Counted from the first letter of the stretch, positions 29,436 through 38,246 are shown. The stretch is DNA of 40,264 nucleotides from Bryobacteraceae bacterium (GCA_030044325.1 JASHWA010000056.1:1-40264), one strand, 5' to 3'. The notes: a model not told the origin generated them from the letters alone. Translations and numbers: made by a program.

Positions 29436-31094
29436 GTGCGACTCTTTCTTCTGATGAGCATCCTTGCTGTTGCCGGGTCCGCGGAATCGCTTTCGGACCG
29501 CTTTTTCGACGAATACTATTTTCCGTTCAATCCCAGCGGCGCGACCTCGGCCGGAATTCATAAATACGACGGGAAGCTCGAGGATTTTTCGAAAAGCGGA
29601 ATCCAGAAGCGGATCGCGGTTCTGCACAAGTTCGAACCCGAATTCGAGAAGCAACCCGCGACGCCCGATCGCGACCTGGTGCTGAACTACATTCGCGCGG
29701 CGCTGCTCGATCTTGAAACCATCCGGAGCTGGGAAAAAAATCCCGACAACTATTCAAGCGGGATCGCTTCGAGCGCTTTCACCATCATGAGCCGGACGTT
29801 CGCGCCTCCGGATGTTCGTTTGAAGGCTTTGATTTCGCGCGAACGGGCCATGCCCCAGGTTTTGATGGACGCGCGCGGGAATCTGAACGATCCGCCGAAA
29901 ATCTTCACCGAGATCGCGATCGAGCAGCTTCCCGGGATCGTCGCGTTTTTTGAGCACGATGTTCCGCTGGCATTCAATGAGGCGAAAGACGCGAAGCTGC
30001 TCGAGGAATTTCACGCGTCCAACGCGGCGGTGATCGCGGCCCTCGGAGATTACGAAAAGTTTCTGAAGACGGACCTGCTGGCGCGATCGAACGGCGATTT
30101 CCGGCTGGGCGCGGAGAATTTTTCGAAGAAACTCGAGTACGAGGAGATGGTCGATATTCCGCTCGACCGGCTGCCCGAGATCGGGTTCAACGATCTGCGG
30201 GCGAATCAGCGGAAATTGAAAGAGGTCGCGGCGCAGATCGATCCCAAGAAAACGCCGCGCGAGGTGCTGGACGATCTTGAAAAGGATCATCCGCCGGCGG
30301 ACCAGCTTTTGCAGGCGTTTCGCGACGAATGCGTGAAGCTGCGCGACTTCATCGTCGCGAAAAAAATCATCACGCTGCCTTCGACTACGCTGCCGATTTT
30401 AGAAGAGACGCCCCCGTTTGCGCGCGCGCTGACCTTCGCTTCGATGGATACGCCCGGGCCGTACGAAAAGGTCGCCAAACAGGCGTATTTCAACGTCACG
30501 CTGCCGGAAAAGGACTGGCCCGCGGCGCGCGTTGAAGATTACATGCATGCCTTCAATCGCGGAACGATTCTCAGCACCGCCGATCACGAGGCGTATCCGG
30601 GGCATTACGTGCAGTTTTTGTGGATGCATCGGGTGCACTCGCGGGTGCGCAAACTGCTCGGAGCGAATTCGAACGCGGAGGGTTGGGCGCATTACTGCGA
30701 GCAGATGATTTTGGACGAAGGATTTTCAGACGACCCCAAGATGCGTCTGGGCCAGTTGCAGGACGCGCTTTTGCGCGACGCGCGGTTCATCGTCGGAATC
30801 GAGATGCACACGGGCAAGATGACCATGGAGCAGGGCGTGGAGTTTTTCGAAAAGGAAGGCTACCAGCCGCATGAGTCGGCGGACAAAGAAACCAAGCGCG
30901 GGACGTCGGACCCGACTTATCTTTATTACACGCTGGGAAAGCTTCAGATCCTGAAATTGCGCGAGGACTATCGCGCCATGAAGGGCGCCGGCTTCTCACT
31001 CGAGCAGTTCCACGACGCGTTTATGGAGCAGGGATTTCCGCCGATAAAAATCGTGAGGCGGGCGCTTCTCGGAAACGACTCGCCGACGTTGTAA
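29436..31094 (+). CDS. DUF885 family exported metallopeptidase-like protein
   Basis: This 552-residue protein of the DUF885 family consists of large helical proteins with an HExxxGH-type putative metal site. A signal peptide (MRLFLLMSILAVAGSAES) predicts export. The motif is HEAYPGHYVQFLWMH around residues 385-399, followed by NAEGWAHYCEQMILDEGF, whose Glu is probably the third ligand, and LRDARFIVGIEMHTGKMT. The length is normal. The start is GTG 29436, with a weak ribosome-binding site; ATG 29454 would shorten the signal peptide. Peptidase activity is inferred from the motif. Confidence 0.88.
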   Translation: MRLFLLMSILAVAGSAESLSDRFFDEYYFPFNPSGATSAGIHKYDGKLEDFSKSGIQKRIAVLHKFEPEFEKQPATPDRDLVLNYIRAALLDLETIRSWEKNPDNYSSGIASSAFTIMSRTFAPPDVRLKALISRERAMPQVLMDARGNLNDPPKIFTEIAIEQLPGIVAFFEHDVPLAFNEAKDAKLLEEFHASNAAVIAALGDYEKFLKTDLLARSNGDFRLGAENFSKKLEYEEMVDIPLDRLPEIGFNDLRANQRKLKEVAAQIDPKKTPREVLDDLEKDHPPADQLLQAFRDECVKLRDFIVAKKIITLPSTTLPILEETPPFARALTFASMDTPGPYEKVAKQAYFNVTLPEKDWPAARVEDYMHAFNRGTILSTADHEAYPGHYVQFLWMHRVHSRVRKLLGANSNAEGWAHYCEQMILDEGFSDDPKMRLGQLQDALLRDARFIVGIEMHTGKMTMEQGVEFFEKEGYQPHESADKETKRGTSDPTYLYYTLGKLQILKLREDYRAMKGAGFSLEQFHDAFMEQGFPPIKIVRRALLGNDSPTL

Positions 31095-31109
31095 GGTGAG
31101 CGGAATCGC

Positions 31110-31370
31110 TCACCGCGCGCGCATACGTGCGGCGATCGCCAGGCACACGCCCGCCATGATGCCGATGATCCACAGACGGCGCGCACGGCCGCCCTGCGAA
31201 CCGCCCATATCGGATCGCTTGGCGGTCTGCCAGAGATGATCGAGCTCGTCGATGACCCGCTCGCCCGCGTTAAACATCTGCCGGCCCGAATCGATGACAT
31301 GATGCAACGTTTCGCTGGCTTGATCCACCTCGGCATGCGCCATCTGACGGTTTACTTCTTGAGTTGGCAT
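31110..31370 (-). CDS. Small C-terminally anchored membrane protein
   Basis: This 86-residue protein has a helical, charged N-terminal half (AEVDQASETLHHVIDSGRQM, FNAGERVIDELDHLWQTAK) and a single C-terminal membrane helix (LWIIGIMAGVCLAIAARM). This layout resembles YqjD/ElaB/DUF883-type tail-anchored proteins, but the similarity is only architectural. ATG 31370 is used; the open frame continues upstream to 31475 but overlaps the end of the S41 peptidase gene. No clear ribosome-binding site was seen. It is 43 bp after that gene on the same strand. Confidence 0.6.
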   Translation of the reverse strand: MPTQEVNRQMAHAEVDQASETLHHVIDSGRQMFNAGERVIDELDHLWQTAKRSDMGGSQGGRARRLWIIGIMAGVCLAIAARMRAR

Positions 31371-31413
31371 ACGGGTAAGACGCTTCAAGGAGCGATCGTG
31401 AAACACGGTAACG

Positions 31414-32868
31414 TCACTGCGAAAGTTTCCGGACCGCGCTCTGCACCACCGCATCCCGCTGCATTTCGATCTCATCGCCCTTGGCGACGCCGAAGGCCAG
31501 ATTGGTCAGATCCTGCTTCAGGCGGCTCTGAATCCAGTCGCGATGGCTGATCCACTCGGCGGGGCCGGGCTGGATGCGATTTTCCGAGAGGAACAGCTGC
31601 AGCTCGTCGAGCATTTCCGGCGTGACTTCGAAATTTTCCTGGAGCGTGTGTTTTTCCAGATATTGGCCGGCGAACTTGGTGATCGCGCCGGTGGCTTCGA
31701 GCACCATGGTCAGACGATCGATGGGATCGCGCTCCACCACCTGGTCCGGCTCGATTCCGCCTCCGCCGTGAACTTCGCGGCCCGAATCTGTGTGGAATGT
31801 GCCTTGGGTCTGGCTGGTGGCGGCATCGAGCGTTCCGCCATGGAGCGGCTTTTGAATCGACCGCCCACTGGGAGTGTAATAATACGCGACGGTGAGCGCC
31901 ATTCCGCTGTTGCCGGAGAGCGGAAAAACGTTTTGCACGAGTCCTTTTCCGTAGCTCGGCGTGCCGAAGACGCTGGCGCGGTCGTGATCCTGGAGCGCGC
32001 CGGTGACAATCTCCGATGCGCTGGCGGTTTTCCCGTTGATCAGAACGGCCAGCGGAAATTTGTACGGCGCAGCCAGCTTGGGGACGTGAACTTCCTGCGT
32101 TTTCTGCGCCCGGCCTTTGATGGTGAACACCAGCTGATCGGGCGCCAGGAACAGTGACGCGACTTCGAGCGCGGCTTCGGCCACGCCGCCGGGATTGTCG
32201 CGCAGGTCCATAACCAGTCCTTTTAAATTCGTCCCGCCGAGCTTTTCGATGGTGTCTTTGACCAGCCCGCCGGTCGCCTGATCGAAGCTGGTGACGCGGA
32301 TGTAGCCGATCGAGGGCGTAAGCATGAAGGCGCGATCTACACTGGGCGAATCCATGAGCGCCGGTTCGAGCGTGACGTGGAAGACGCGGGCGTTGCGCAG
32401 CACATCGAGCTCGGCTTTCTGCTGGCGCGCGATGGTGAGAAGCTGCACCAGCTGATCGAATTCGAGACGCGCGAGAATGTAGCCGTTGATGGCGAGGATC
32501 TCGTCGCCCGGCGCGAGACCGGCTTTTTCCGACGGCGTTCCGGCCATGGCTTGCAGAATGATCACGCGGCCGGGCAGAACGCTGACGATGCTGCCAAATC
32601 CTTTGTGCTCGCTGTTCTGCATTTCCTTGAGCTGCTGGAACTGGCCGGGATCGAAGAAAATCGAATGCGGATCGAGGGTTCGCAGCATGCCCGGAATCGC
32701 GCCCTGATACAGCAGAACGTTGGGATCGGCGGCGTCGGCCGCGTTCTGGTCGACGGCGACAAACACGTCGACCAGTTTCTTGAGCTGCCGCGCGAGTTCG
32801 TCGCCGGCATCGGATTCTTGGGCTGCGGACGGGATCGTGAACAGGAGCAGGAGAGCGAAGAATCGCAC
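31414..32868 (-). CDS. S41 family C-terminal processing peptidase (copy 1)
   Basis: This exported serine protease of the CtpA/Prc family is 484 residues from GTG 32868. It has a signal peptide (VRFFALLLLFTIPSAAQ), the N-terminal GAIPGMLRTLDPHSIFFDP motif, a PDZ domain (PSEKAGLAPGDEILAINGYI) and the S41 core. The catalytic pair is Ser283 in KTASASEIV and Lys308 in SYGKGLVQN, 25 residues apart as in CtpB. The DLRDNPGGVAEAALEVASLF motif is present. The open frame extends to 33189 but would overlap ddl. The paralogue at 35785-37419 shares the whole architecture. Substrates are unknown; related enzymes trim or degrade periplasmic proteins. Confidence 0.9.
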   Translation of the reverse strand: MRFFALLLLFTIPSAAQESDAGDELARQLKKLVDVFVAVDQNAADAADPNVLLYQGAIPGMLRTLDPHSIFFDPGQFQQLKEMQNSEHKGFGSIVSVLPGRVIILQAMAGTPSEKAGLAPGDEILAINGYILARLEFDQLVQLLTIARQQKAELDVLRNARVFHVTLEPALMDSPSVDRAFMLTPSIGYIRVTSFDQATGGLVKDTIEKLGGTNLKGLVMDLRDNPGGVAEAALEVASLFLAPDQLVFTIKGRAQKTQEVHVPKLAAPYKFPLAVLINGKTASASEIVTGALQDHDRASVFGTPSYGKGLVQNVFPLSGNSGMALTVAYYYTPSGRSIQKPLHGGTLDAATSQTQGTFHTDSGREVHGGGGIEPDQVVERDPIDRLTMVLEATGAITKFAGQYLEKHTLQENFEVTPEMLDELQLFLSENRIQPGPAEWISHRDWIQSRLKQDLTNLAFGVAKGDEIEMQRDAVVQSAVRKLSQ

Positions 32869-32972
32869 GCACTTACCCACCTGCCGTGTCTGTGTGAGAG
32901 CCCGCCCAAAACCGCTCCCTACGGTCGGGGTTTTAGAGAAATGTCTTCCGCCTTTTGGGAGCGACGTCATGA

Positions 32973-33950
32973 TTACCTGGAATAACGAATCGTTTGTTTT
33001 TCTCGATGACGCTCGACCGCGAGCTCGATCAGGCGATCGATAAGCTGCGCGTACGGAAGACCGCTCGCTTCCCACATTTTCGGATACATGCTGATGGATG
33101 TGAACCCCGGGATGGTGTTGATCTCGTTGATAAAAAATCTTTGCGTGGCCGATTCCATCAGGAAATCGACTCTCGCCATGCCTTCGCAATCGACCGCTTT
33201 ATAACATTCGACTGCGAGGCCGCGGATTTTTTCGGTTTGTTTCGCGTTGAGATCTGCCGGGACGATGGTTTGCGCTTTGTCGAGCAGATATTTGTCTTCG
33301 TAGTCGTAGAATTCGCGTGAAGGGAGGATTTCGCAGGGGAGCGATGCGACGGGATTTTCGTTGCCGAGCACGGAGCATTCGAATTCGCGGCCTGCGATCC
33401 CACGCTCGACGATGATTTTGCGGTCGAACTCGGCGGCCAGCTCCAGCGCGGAGAGCAGCTCTTCGCACGTTTTCGCTTTCGAGACGCCGACCGAGGAGCC
33501 CAGATTGGCGGGCTTGACGAACACCGGGAATGGGAATCGGCCGCACACGTCTTCGCGCTTGTACTGGTCGCGGCGCAGGCTGAGGGACTCGACGACGGGC
33601 AGGCCGGCTTCCGAGATCAGACGTTTCATGATCTCTTTATCCATCGATACCGACGACGCGAGCACGCCCGCGCCGACGTAGGCCAGATCGGCGAGCTCGA
33701 GCAGGCCCTGAACTGTGCCGTCTTCGCCGAAAGTTCCGTGCAGCACCGGAAAAACGACGTCGATTCCGCCGTTCGCGCCGGGTTCGGGCGAGATGGCGCG
33801 CGGGGTCCAGCGGCCGTTTTTGTCGATCAGGATGCGCTCGACGTCATAGCGCGATGGATCCATCGCGGCGATCACCGACTCGGCCGAGCGCAGCGAAACT
33901 TCGTGCTCGCCCGTGCGGCCTCCGTAGAGAACGGCTACGCGTAGCTTCAT
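32973..33950 (-). CDS. ddl: D-alanine--D-alanine ligase
   Basis: Ddl is a cytoplasmic ATP-grasp enzyme making D-Ala-D-Ala for peptidoglycan. The 325-residue protein has the N-terminal VAVLYGGRTGEHEVSLRSAE (residues 5-24), FPVLHGTFGEDGTVQGLLE, the ATP-grasp lysine region PVFVKPANLGSSVGVSKAK, and the metal-binding end MARVDFLMES ... FFINEINTIPGFTSISMYPK. The length is normal. It overlaps arginase by 4 bp at its start (ATGA), so they share a transcript. Whether it prefers D-Ala or D-lactate cannot be stated with confidence from inspection. Confidence 0.96.
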   Translation of the reverse strand: MKLRVAVLYGGRTGEHEVSLRSAESVIAAMDPSRYDVERILIDKNGRWTPRAISPEPGANGGIDVVFPVLHGTFGEDGTVQGLLELADLAYVGAGVLASSVSMDKEIMKRLISEAGLPVVESLSLRRDQYKREDVCGRFPFPVFVKPANLGSSVGVSKAKTCEELLSALELAAEFDRKIIVERGIAGREFECSVLGNENPVASLPCEILPSREFYDYEDKYLLDKAQTIVPADLNAKQTEKIRGLAVECYKAVDCEGMARVDFLMESATQRFFINEINTIPGFTSISMYPKMWEASGLPYAQLIDRLIELAVERHREKQTIRYSR

Positions 33951-34861
33951 AGAATTCGTTTTCCCATGGCGGACATAATCAGTTCGACGGCCAGCAGCGC
34001 CGTCCGGTTCACTTCATCGATCACCGGATTCACTTCGACAACTTCGATCGACGTCATCGCGCCGGCATCGCAGATGGTTTCCATGGCCAGGTGCGATTCG
34101 CGGTAGGTGATGCCGCCCCGGACGGGCGTGCCCACTCCCGGTGCTTCCTGCGGATCGACGGCGTCCATATCGAAAGAAAGGTGAAAGCCTCCGGTCCCGC
34201 GAGTGGCGTGGCCGATCGCTTCTTCCATGACGCTGCGCAGCCCGCGCTCGTCGATATCGCGCATGGTGAAAGGATGGACGCCCGCCCCGCGCACGTTCTG
34301 GCGCTCGATCTCATCGACGCTGCGCAGGCCGACGATGGCCACGTTTTCGGGCGAAACCATGGGACAGAAGCCGGCCAGGTTCGCGAGCTCGCGCGGGCCA
34401 AGGCCCACGATACAGGCGAGCGGCATGCCGTGCACGTTGCCGCTGGGGCTCGATTCCGGCGTGTTCATGTCGGCGTGGGCGTCGATCCAGATCAAGCCGA
34501 TTTTTTCCGCGCGCTGGTGAAACACGGCGGACATTCCGGCCACCGTCCCCATCGCCACCGAATGATCGCCGCCGAGCACCAGCGGAACCCGGCCGTTTTC
34601 CGCGGCCTTTTCGACCATCCGGGCGAGTCGCGCGCAGGTGTGCGCGATTTGCGGCAGATAGCGGGCGTTTTCGGCTCCGACGGGCAGGCTCTCGGGCTGA
34701 TCGACGACGATGTTTCCTAAATCTTCTACTTCGTATCCGAGCGAGGCGATTTTTTCGTTGAGCCCCGCCACGCGCAGCGCCGAGGGTCCCATATCGACGC
34801 CCCGGCGGCCGGCGCCGAGATCCATGGGAGCGCCGATGATGGCAATGTGCGATTGGCGCAT
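33947..34861 (-). CDS. rocF: Arginase
   Basis: Arginase hydrolyses L-arginine to ornithine and urea using two manganese ions. The 304-residue protein starts HIAIIGAPMDLGAGRRGVDM, the classical arginase start, and has the metal ligands GGDHSVAMG (His100), WIDAHADMNTPE (Asp127, His129, Asp131) and SFDMDAVDPQEAPGVGTP (two Asp). The substrate-loop SGNVHGMPLA separates it from agmatinases. The end EVNPVIDEVNRTALLAVELI is also typical. It shares a 4-bp overlap with ddl. No other arginine-degradation gene is here. Confidence 0.95.
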   Translation of the reverse strand: MRQSHIAIIGAPMDLGAGRRGVDMGPSALRVAGLNEKIASLGYEVEDLGNIVVDQPESLPVGAENARYLPQIAHTCARLARMVEKAAENGRVPLVLGGDHSVAMGTVAGMSAVFHQRAEKIGLIWIDAHADMNTPESSPSGNVHGMPLACIVGLGPRELANLAGFCPMVSPENVAIVGLRSVDEIERQNVRGAGVHPFTMRDIDERGLRSVMEEAIGHATRGTGGFHLSFDMDAVDPQEAPGVGTPVRGGITYRESHLAMETICDAGAMTSIEVVEVNPVIDEVNRTALLAVELIMSAMGKRIL

Positions 34862-34900
34862 CTACAAATCACAATTATCCCAGCATGCGGTTGGCGGTGT

Positions 34901-34975
34901 GTAGTTCGTCGTCGCGGATTGACGTATCGCGCCCTCTCGCGTAAACGCGACGACTAACCACTAACGACGAACTAC
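34901..34975. repeat. Perfect 12-bp inverted repeat between arginase and enoyl-CoA hydratase genes
   Basis: GTAGTTCGTCGT (34901-34912) pairs with ACGACGAACTAC (34964-34975). Between them are further short palindromes (TCGCG/CGCGA). The right arm covers the stop codon of the enoyl-CoA hydratase gene. It may act as that gene's transcription end or be a dispersed element. Confidence 0.65.
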
Positions 34976-35739
34976 GAACCGGACGAATCCCGTTTGCGGT
35001 TCAGGAAGGACTCCATCATCCGCCGCGGCTCATCTGTAATGAAAGCTCCGCCAAAAATCGAGATCCCGGCTTCGATCGCCGCGGCCAGCGGCAGTTCTTC
35101 CCAACGTCGCATCAACTGTTTTTGCAAACGGATGGCGTTGGGGCCGGTTTTGAGTATCGAATCGACGGTTCTTTCGAGAGCGCGCCCCAGATCCGGGGCC
35201 GCGACGACCTGGTCCACCAGTCCCCAGCTTTCGGCTTCGCGCGCGCCGTGGATTTCGCCCAGCAGCATCAGGCGCCGCGCCCGCCCCCAGCCGATCAGGC
35301 GCGGAAGAATCGCGGCTTCGATCACCGACGGAATCCCTACGCGGACTTCCGGCATTCCGAACTGCGCGGTTTCCGCGGCGATGCGCAGGTCGCAGGACGC
35401 GGCGATCTCGAGTCCCGCGCCCAGCGCGTACCCGCAGATGCCGGCGATCGAAGGGCACGGCAGGTCGCGCAGCGCCTGGCAGCAGCGGTGGAGCAGCGTA
35501 ATGAATTCGCGCGCGCCGGCCGGGTCAAGGCGCGACATCTCTTCGACATCCGCTCCGCCGATGAACGCCTTTCCGCCCGCGCCGGTCACGATGACGGCGC
35601 GCAGGGTATCGTCGGCGGCGATCTCGTCCACGCGGTCCGCAAAATCGCGCAGGTGCGCGCGGTCCAAGACGTTCAGCTTGCGCTGGTTATCGATGCTAAG
35701 GTGGGCGACGGCGCGCTGGTCGATTCCTAACGAAATCAT
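34972..35739 (-). CDS. Enoyl-CoA hydratase/isomerase family protein
   Basis: This 255-residue crotonase-fold enzyme probably adds water to enoyl-CoA or acts on a related acyl-CoA. Motifs are KAFIGGADVEEM (oxyanion-hole region, residues 57-68), CGYALGAGLEIAASCDLRIA (102-121) and AQFGMPEVRVGIPSVIEAAI (125-144). Glu111 and Glu131 align with the two catalytic glutamates of rat mitochondrial hydratase, so hydratase activity is plausible. ATG 35739 follows GAGGA; an upstream start at 35766 would be inside the promoter of the divergent peptidase gene. The acyl substrate is unknown. Confidence 0.9.
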   Translation of the reverse strand: MISLGIDQRAVAHLSIDNQRKLNVLDRAHLRDFADRVDEIAADDTLRAVIVTGAGGKAFIGGADVEEMSRLDPAGAREFITLLHRCCQALRDLPCPSIAGICGYALGAGLEIAASCDLRIAAETAQFGMPEVRVGIPSVIEAAILPRLIGWGRARRLMLLGEIHGAREAESWGLVDQVVAAPDLGRALERTVDSILKTGPNAIRLQKQLMRRWEELPLAAAIEAGISIFGGAFITDEPRRMMESFLNRKRDSSGS

Positions 35740-35754
35740 AAGGTCCTCGTCTGT

Positions 35755-35763
35755 TGTTATACT
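35755..35763 (+). promoter_or_regulatory. Extended -10 promoter of the S41 peptidase gene
   Basis: TGTTATACT is a match to TGn-TATAAT with one deviation in the hexamer. The -35 position (ATCATA) is poor, as often in extended -10 promoters. Transcription would begin near 35770, just before the AGGAGG ribosome-binding site (35773-35778) of the gene starting at 35785. Confidence 0.45.
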
Positions 35764-35784
35764 CAAAGCGGCAGGAGGTCAAGC

Positions 35785-37419
35785 ATGCCAGGAGCCCATT
35801 CGCGTCTCAAGACGGGCCGTCTTCGGAATTATCTGTTCGCGCCGGCGGTGATCGTCGTCTGCTCGCTTGGGGCCGGGTTCCTCAACAGCGATAGCGCTGT
35901 GGCGGCCACGCAGGACGACGATGTCGCGCAGAGCATGAAGTCGTTCACCAGCGTGCTGGACCTGGTGCAGCGCAACTTCGCCGATCCGGTGAACGACGAT
36001 AAGGCCATCTATAACGGCGCGATTCCGGGCATGCTGCACACCCTCGATCCGCATTCGAATTTCTTCGATCCCAAGGCGTACGCGGAGATGCGCGACGAAC
36101 AACGCGCGCGCTACTACGGCCTGGGAATGACGGTGGGGCCGGGCGGTGACAAGTTCGATAAAACGGTGGTGCGTTATCCCTTCAACGGCTCGCCCGCCGA
36201 CAAAGCCGGGCTTCGCGCCGGTGACGCGATCCTGGAAGTCAACGACAAAAAGACCGACGGCATGGATACCACGCAGGTGGTCAACATGATCAAAGGTCCG
36301 CGCGGGACTTACGTGCAGTTGACCATCGGGCGCGACGGGCACGATCAGCCGCTGACTTTCAACGTGATGCGCGATGAAATTGCGCGGCCCAGCGTTTCGC
36401 TCGCGTTCATGATCAAGCCGGGTGTGGCTTATGTGAAAGTGGATAATTTTACCGACGAGCACACCAGCAAGGAGCTCGAAGACGACTTGAAATCGCTCGG
36501 CGAGATGAATCTCAAAGGCTTGGTGCTCGATCTGCGGGAAAATCCGGGCGGAATTCTGAATGAAGGCATCGAGGTCGCCGGGCATTTCCTCAAGAAGGGG
36601 CAGATTGTGGTGAGCCACAGCGGGCGCACCCAGCCTTCCAAGAGCTTCACTTCCCACACCAACAACGGCGGCCATGAATATCCCATGGTGGTGCTGGTGA
36701 ACCGCCGCTCGGCTTCGGCCGCCGAGATCGTTTCCGGCGCGTTGCAGGATCACGACCGCGCCTGGATTCTGGGCGAAACCACCTTCGGCAAGGGCTTGGT
36801 GCAATCGGTGTTCCCGCTGAGCGAAAATACGGCGCTCGCGCTGACCACCATGCAATACTATACGCCCAGCGGACGCTGGATCCAGCGCAAATATTCGAAT
36901 ATTTCCTTCCTCGATTACTACTTCAACAACAAGGATCAGAGGAACGTCAACGACGTGAAAATGACCGACAGCGGCCGCACGGTGTACGGCGGCGGCGGCA
37001 TCACGCCGGACGAGAAATACGATTCGCCCAAGCTGAACAAGTTCCAGGTGGAGGTGCTGCGCAACATGGAGTTTTTCAACTTCGCCGCGCAGTATTTCGG
37101 CGCCAAGTCCGATCCGGGACTGGCCAAGGGGTGGGAGCCGGACGAGAGCATGATCAACCAGTTCCACGATTTTCTGATGTCCAAGAAGATCGCCTTCACT
37201 GAGCTCGATTTCACCGAGAACCACCAGTGGGTCAAGGAGCAGTTGAAACAGGAGATGTACGTCACCTCCTTCAGTTTCGACGACTCCGAACGCGTGCGCA
37301 TCGAGCAGGACCCGGAAGTCGCCAAGGCCGTCGAGGCCATGCCCAAAGCGCAGGGATTGCTCGACCGGGCGAAGAAAATGATCGTTCAGAGAATGCCGCT
37401 CGAGCGTCCGGCGCAGTAG
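35785..37419 (+). CDS. S41 family C-terminal processing peptidase (copy 2)
   Basis: This 544-residue exported CtpA/Prc-type protease has a signal/anchor at about residues 16-37 (LFAPAVIVVCSLGAGF). The N-terminal block has GAIPGMLHTLDPHSNFFDPK, the PDZ domain SPADKAGLRAGDAILEVNDK, and the S41 core LVLDLRENPGGILNEGIEVA. Ser311 in RSASAAEIV and Lys336 in TTFGKGLVQ form the catalytic pair. ATG 35785 has a near-perfect AGGAGG site. It is co-linear with copy 1 but differs in N- and C-terminal parts and has an insert around LDYYFNNKDQRNVNDV. A pair of tetraloop hairpins follows the stop. Confidence 0.93.
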   Translation: MPGAHSRLKTGRLRNYLFAPAVIVVCSLGAGFLNSDSAVAATQDDDVAQSMKSFTSVLDLVQRNFADPVNDDKAIYNGAIPGMLHTLDPHSNFFDPKAYAEMRDEQRARYYGLGMTVGPGGDKFDKTVVRYPFNGSPADKAGLRAGDAILEVNDKKTDGMDTTQVVNMIKGPRGTYVQLTIGRDGHDQPLTFNVMRDEIARPSVSLAFMIKPGVAYVKVDNFTDEHTSKELEDDLKSLGEMNLKGLVLDLRENPGGILNEGIEVAGHFLKKGQIVVSHSGRTQPSKSFTSHTNNGGHEYPMVVLVNRRSASAAEIVSGALQDHDRAWILGETTFGKGLVQSVFPLSENTALALTTMQYYTPSGRWIQRKYSNISFLDYYFNNKDQRNVNDVKMTDSGRTVYGGGGITPDEKYDSPKLNKFQVEVLRNMEFFNFAAQYFGAKSDPGLAKGWEPDESMINQFHDFLMSKKIAFTELDFTENHQWVKEQLKQEMYVTSFSFDDSERVRIEQDPEVAKAVEAMPKAQGLLDRAKKMIVQRMPLERPAQ

Positions 37420-37428
37420 TGTCGGACG

Positions 37429-37462
37429 GCGGAGTTCACTCCGCGCGGCGCTTTAGCGCCGC
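37429..37462. terminator. Two back-to-back hairpins after the S41 peptidase gene
   Basis: GCGGAG-TTCA-CTCCGC (37429-37444) is followed directly by GCGGCGC-TTTA-GCGCCGC (37445-37462); both stems are perfect. The pair lies 10 bp after the peptidase stop and 20 bp before the stop of the convergent MEDS gene. It could be a bidirectional terminator or a dispersed repeat; a weak GTCTTT follows on the plus strand. Confidence 0.55.
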
Positions 37463-37481
37463 TGGTCTTTCAACAACTTCA

Positions 37482-38246
37482 CTAGGCTGGTTGCGCGACG
37501 CAATATGTCCGCGCGCGAGAGAGGATCTCGTCAACCCGCGCCGGAACATTGCGGCGCATCCACAGGATCAGGCCTTCCGAGCGCGGCAGGATTCCCCAGC
37601 GCGCCCGGAACATCTCCGATTTCATCACAGCCTCGGCATGGGCGGCCTTCGAGCCGAGGATCTCCTCCATCGCGCGGCAAATGGCCGACTCCACCTGTTC
37701 ACCGGCCGCGGGAACGATGTGCGTGTGATTCGAGAGCAGCGCATCCAGGCCCGCCGGATCGAAATCGCGGCTGAAGATATCGATCGGATAACCGCAAAAA
37801 AGCTGGAATGAAGAGCGGCTCAGCAAGCGGTTCCAGAACTGCTCGAGGCGCACCGCGCCCACGTGGTTGCCCGCGGTCCACAAAATTCCGACCATCTCGC
37901 CGTAAGCGCGAATGCCTTTGAATTCGCGCCTCCCGCGCCGGAGCACCGGAGCGAGCACCGCTTCGAACAGGTCCCAATCGGGCATCTGCCCGAGCACCAG
38001 GCGCGCAAGCGTCTCTTCGGCATCCAGCCACACGACGCGATCGCGGCCGCCCGCGTCGAGCCGCTCTCGGAATGCGCCCGCATTCGCGGAAGTCGAGATC
38101 ACGATGCCGCCTTCGCCGTTTTTGAGACCTTCTTTCAGGTATTGGGAGACGTTCCGCGCGAGGCGCTCCGGGTCCCAACCGTAGAATTGCACCAGATGGC
38201 TGTCGTTGGGCGAGTCCAGAATTCTATGCCACGGCGAACTCGGCAT
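37482..38246 (-). CDS. MEDS-domain (DcmR-like sensory) protein
   Basis: This 254-residue soluble protein matches the MEDS sensory domain known from DcmR and from some histidine kinases of methanogens and methylotrophs: DSPNDSHLVQFYGWDPERLA, YLKEGLKNGEGGIVISTSAN, FKGIRAYGEMVGILWTAGNH, and RLEQFWNRLLSRSSFQLFCG then YPIDIFS. The ligand of the domain is unclear. It is followed by about 70 residues without a recognised output domain (ESAICRAMEEILGSKAAHAE). ATG 38246 has GGGGGAG 5 nt upstream; a GTG two codons earlier is unlikely. It stands alone between convergent and divergent neighbours. Confidence 0.82.
   Translation of the reverse strand: MPSSPWHRILDSPNDSHLVQFYGWDPERLARNVSQYLKEGLKNGEGGIVISTSANAGAFRERLDAGGRDRVVWLDAEETLARLVLGQMPDWDLFEAVLAPVLRRGRREFKGIRAYGEMVGILWTAGNHVGAVRLEQFWNRLLSRSSFQLFCGYPIDIFSRDFDPAGLDALLSNHTHIVPAAGEQVESAICRAMEEILGSKAAHAEAVMKSEMFRARWGILPRSEGLILWMRRNVPARVDEILSRARTYCVAQPA

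Noticed and set aside
32869-33189. 107-residue N-terminal extension of the first S41 peptidase
   Set aside because: It overlaps the ddl coding region and lies before an obvious signal peptide.
35779-37224. 481-residue open frame on the minus strand across the S41 peptidase
   Set aside because: Antisense shadow of a clear protease gene; no motif and biased composition.
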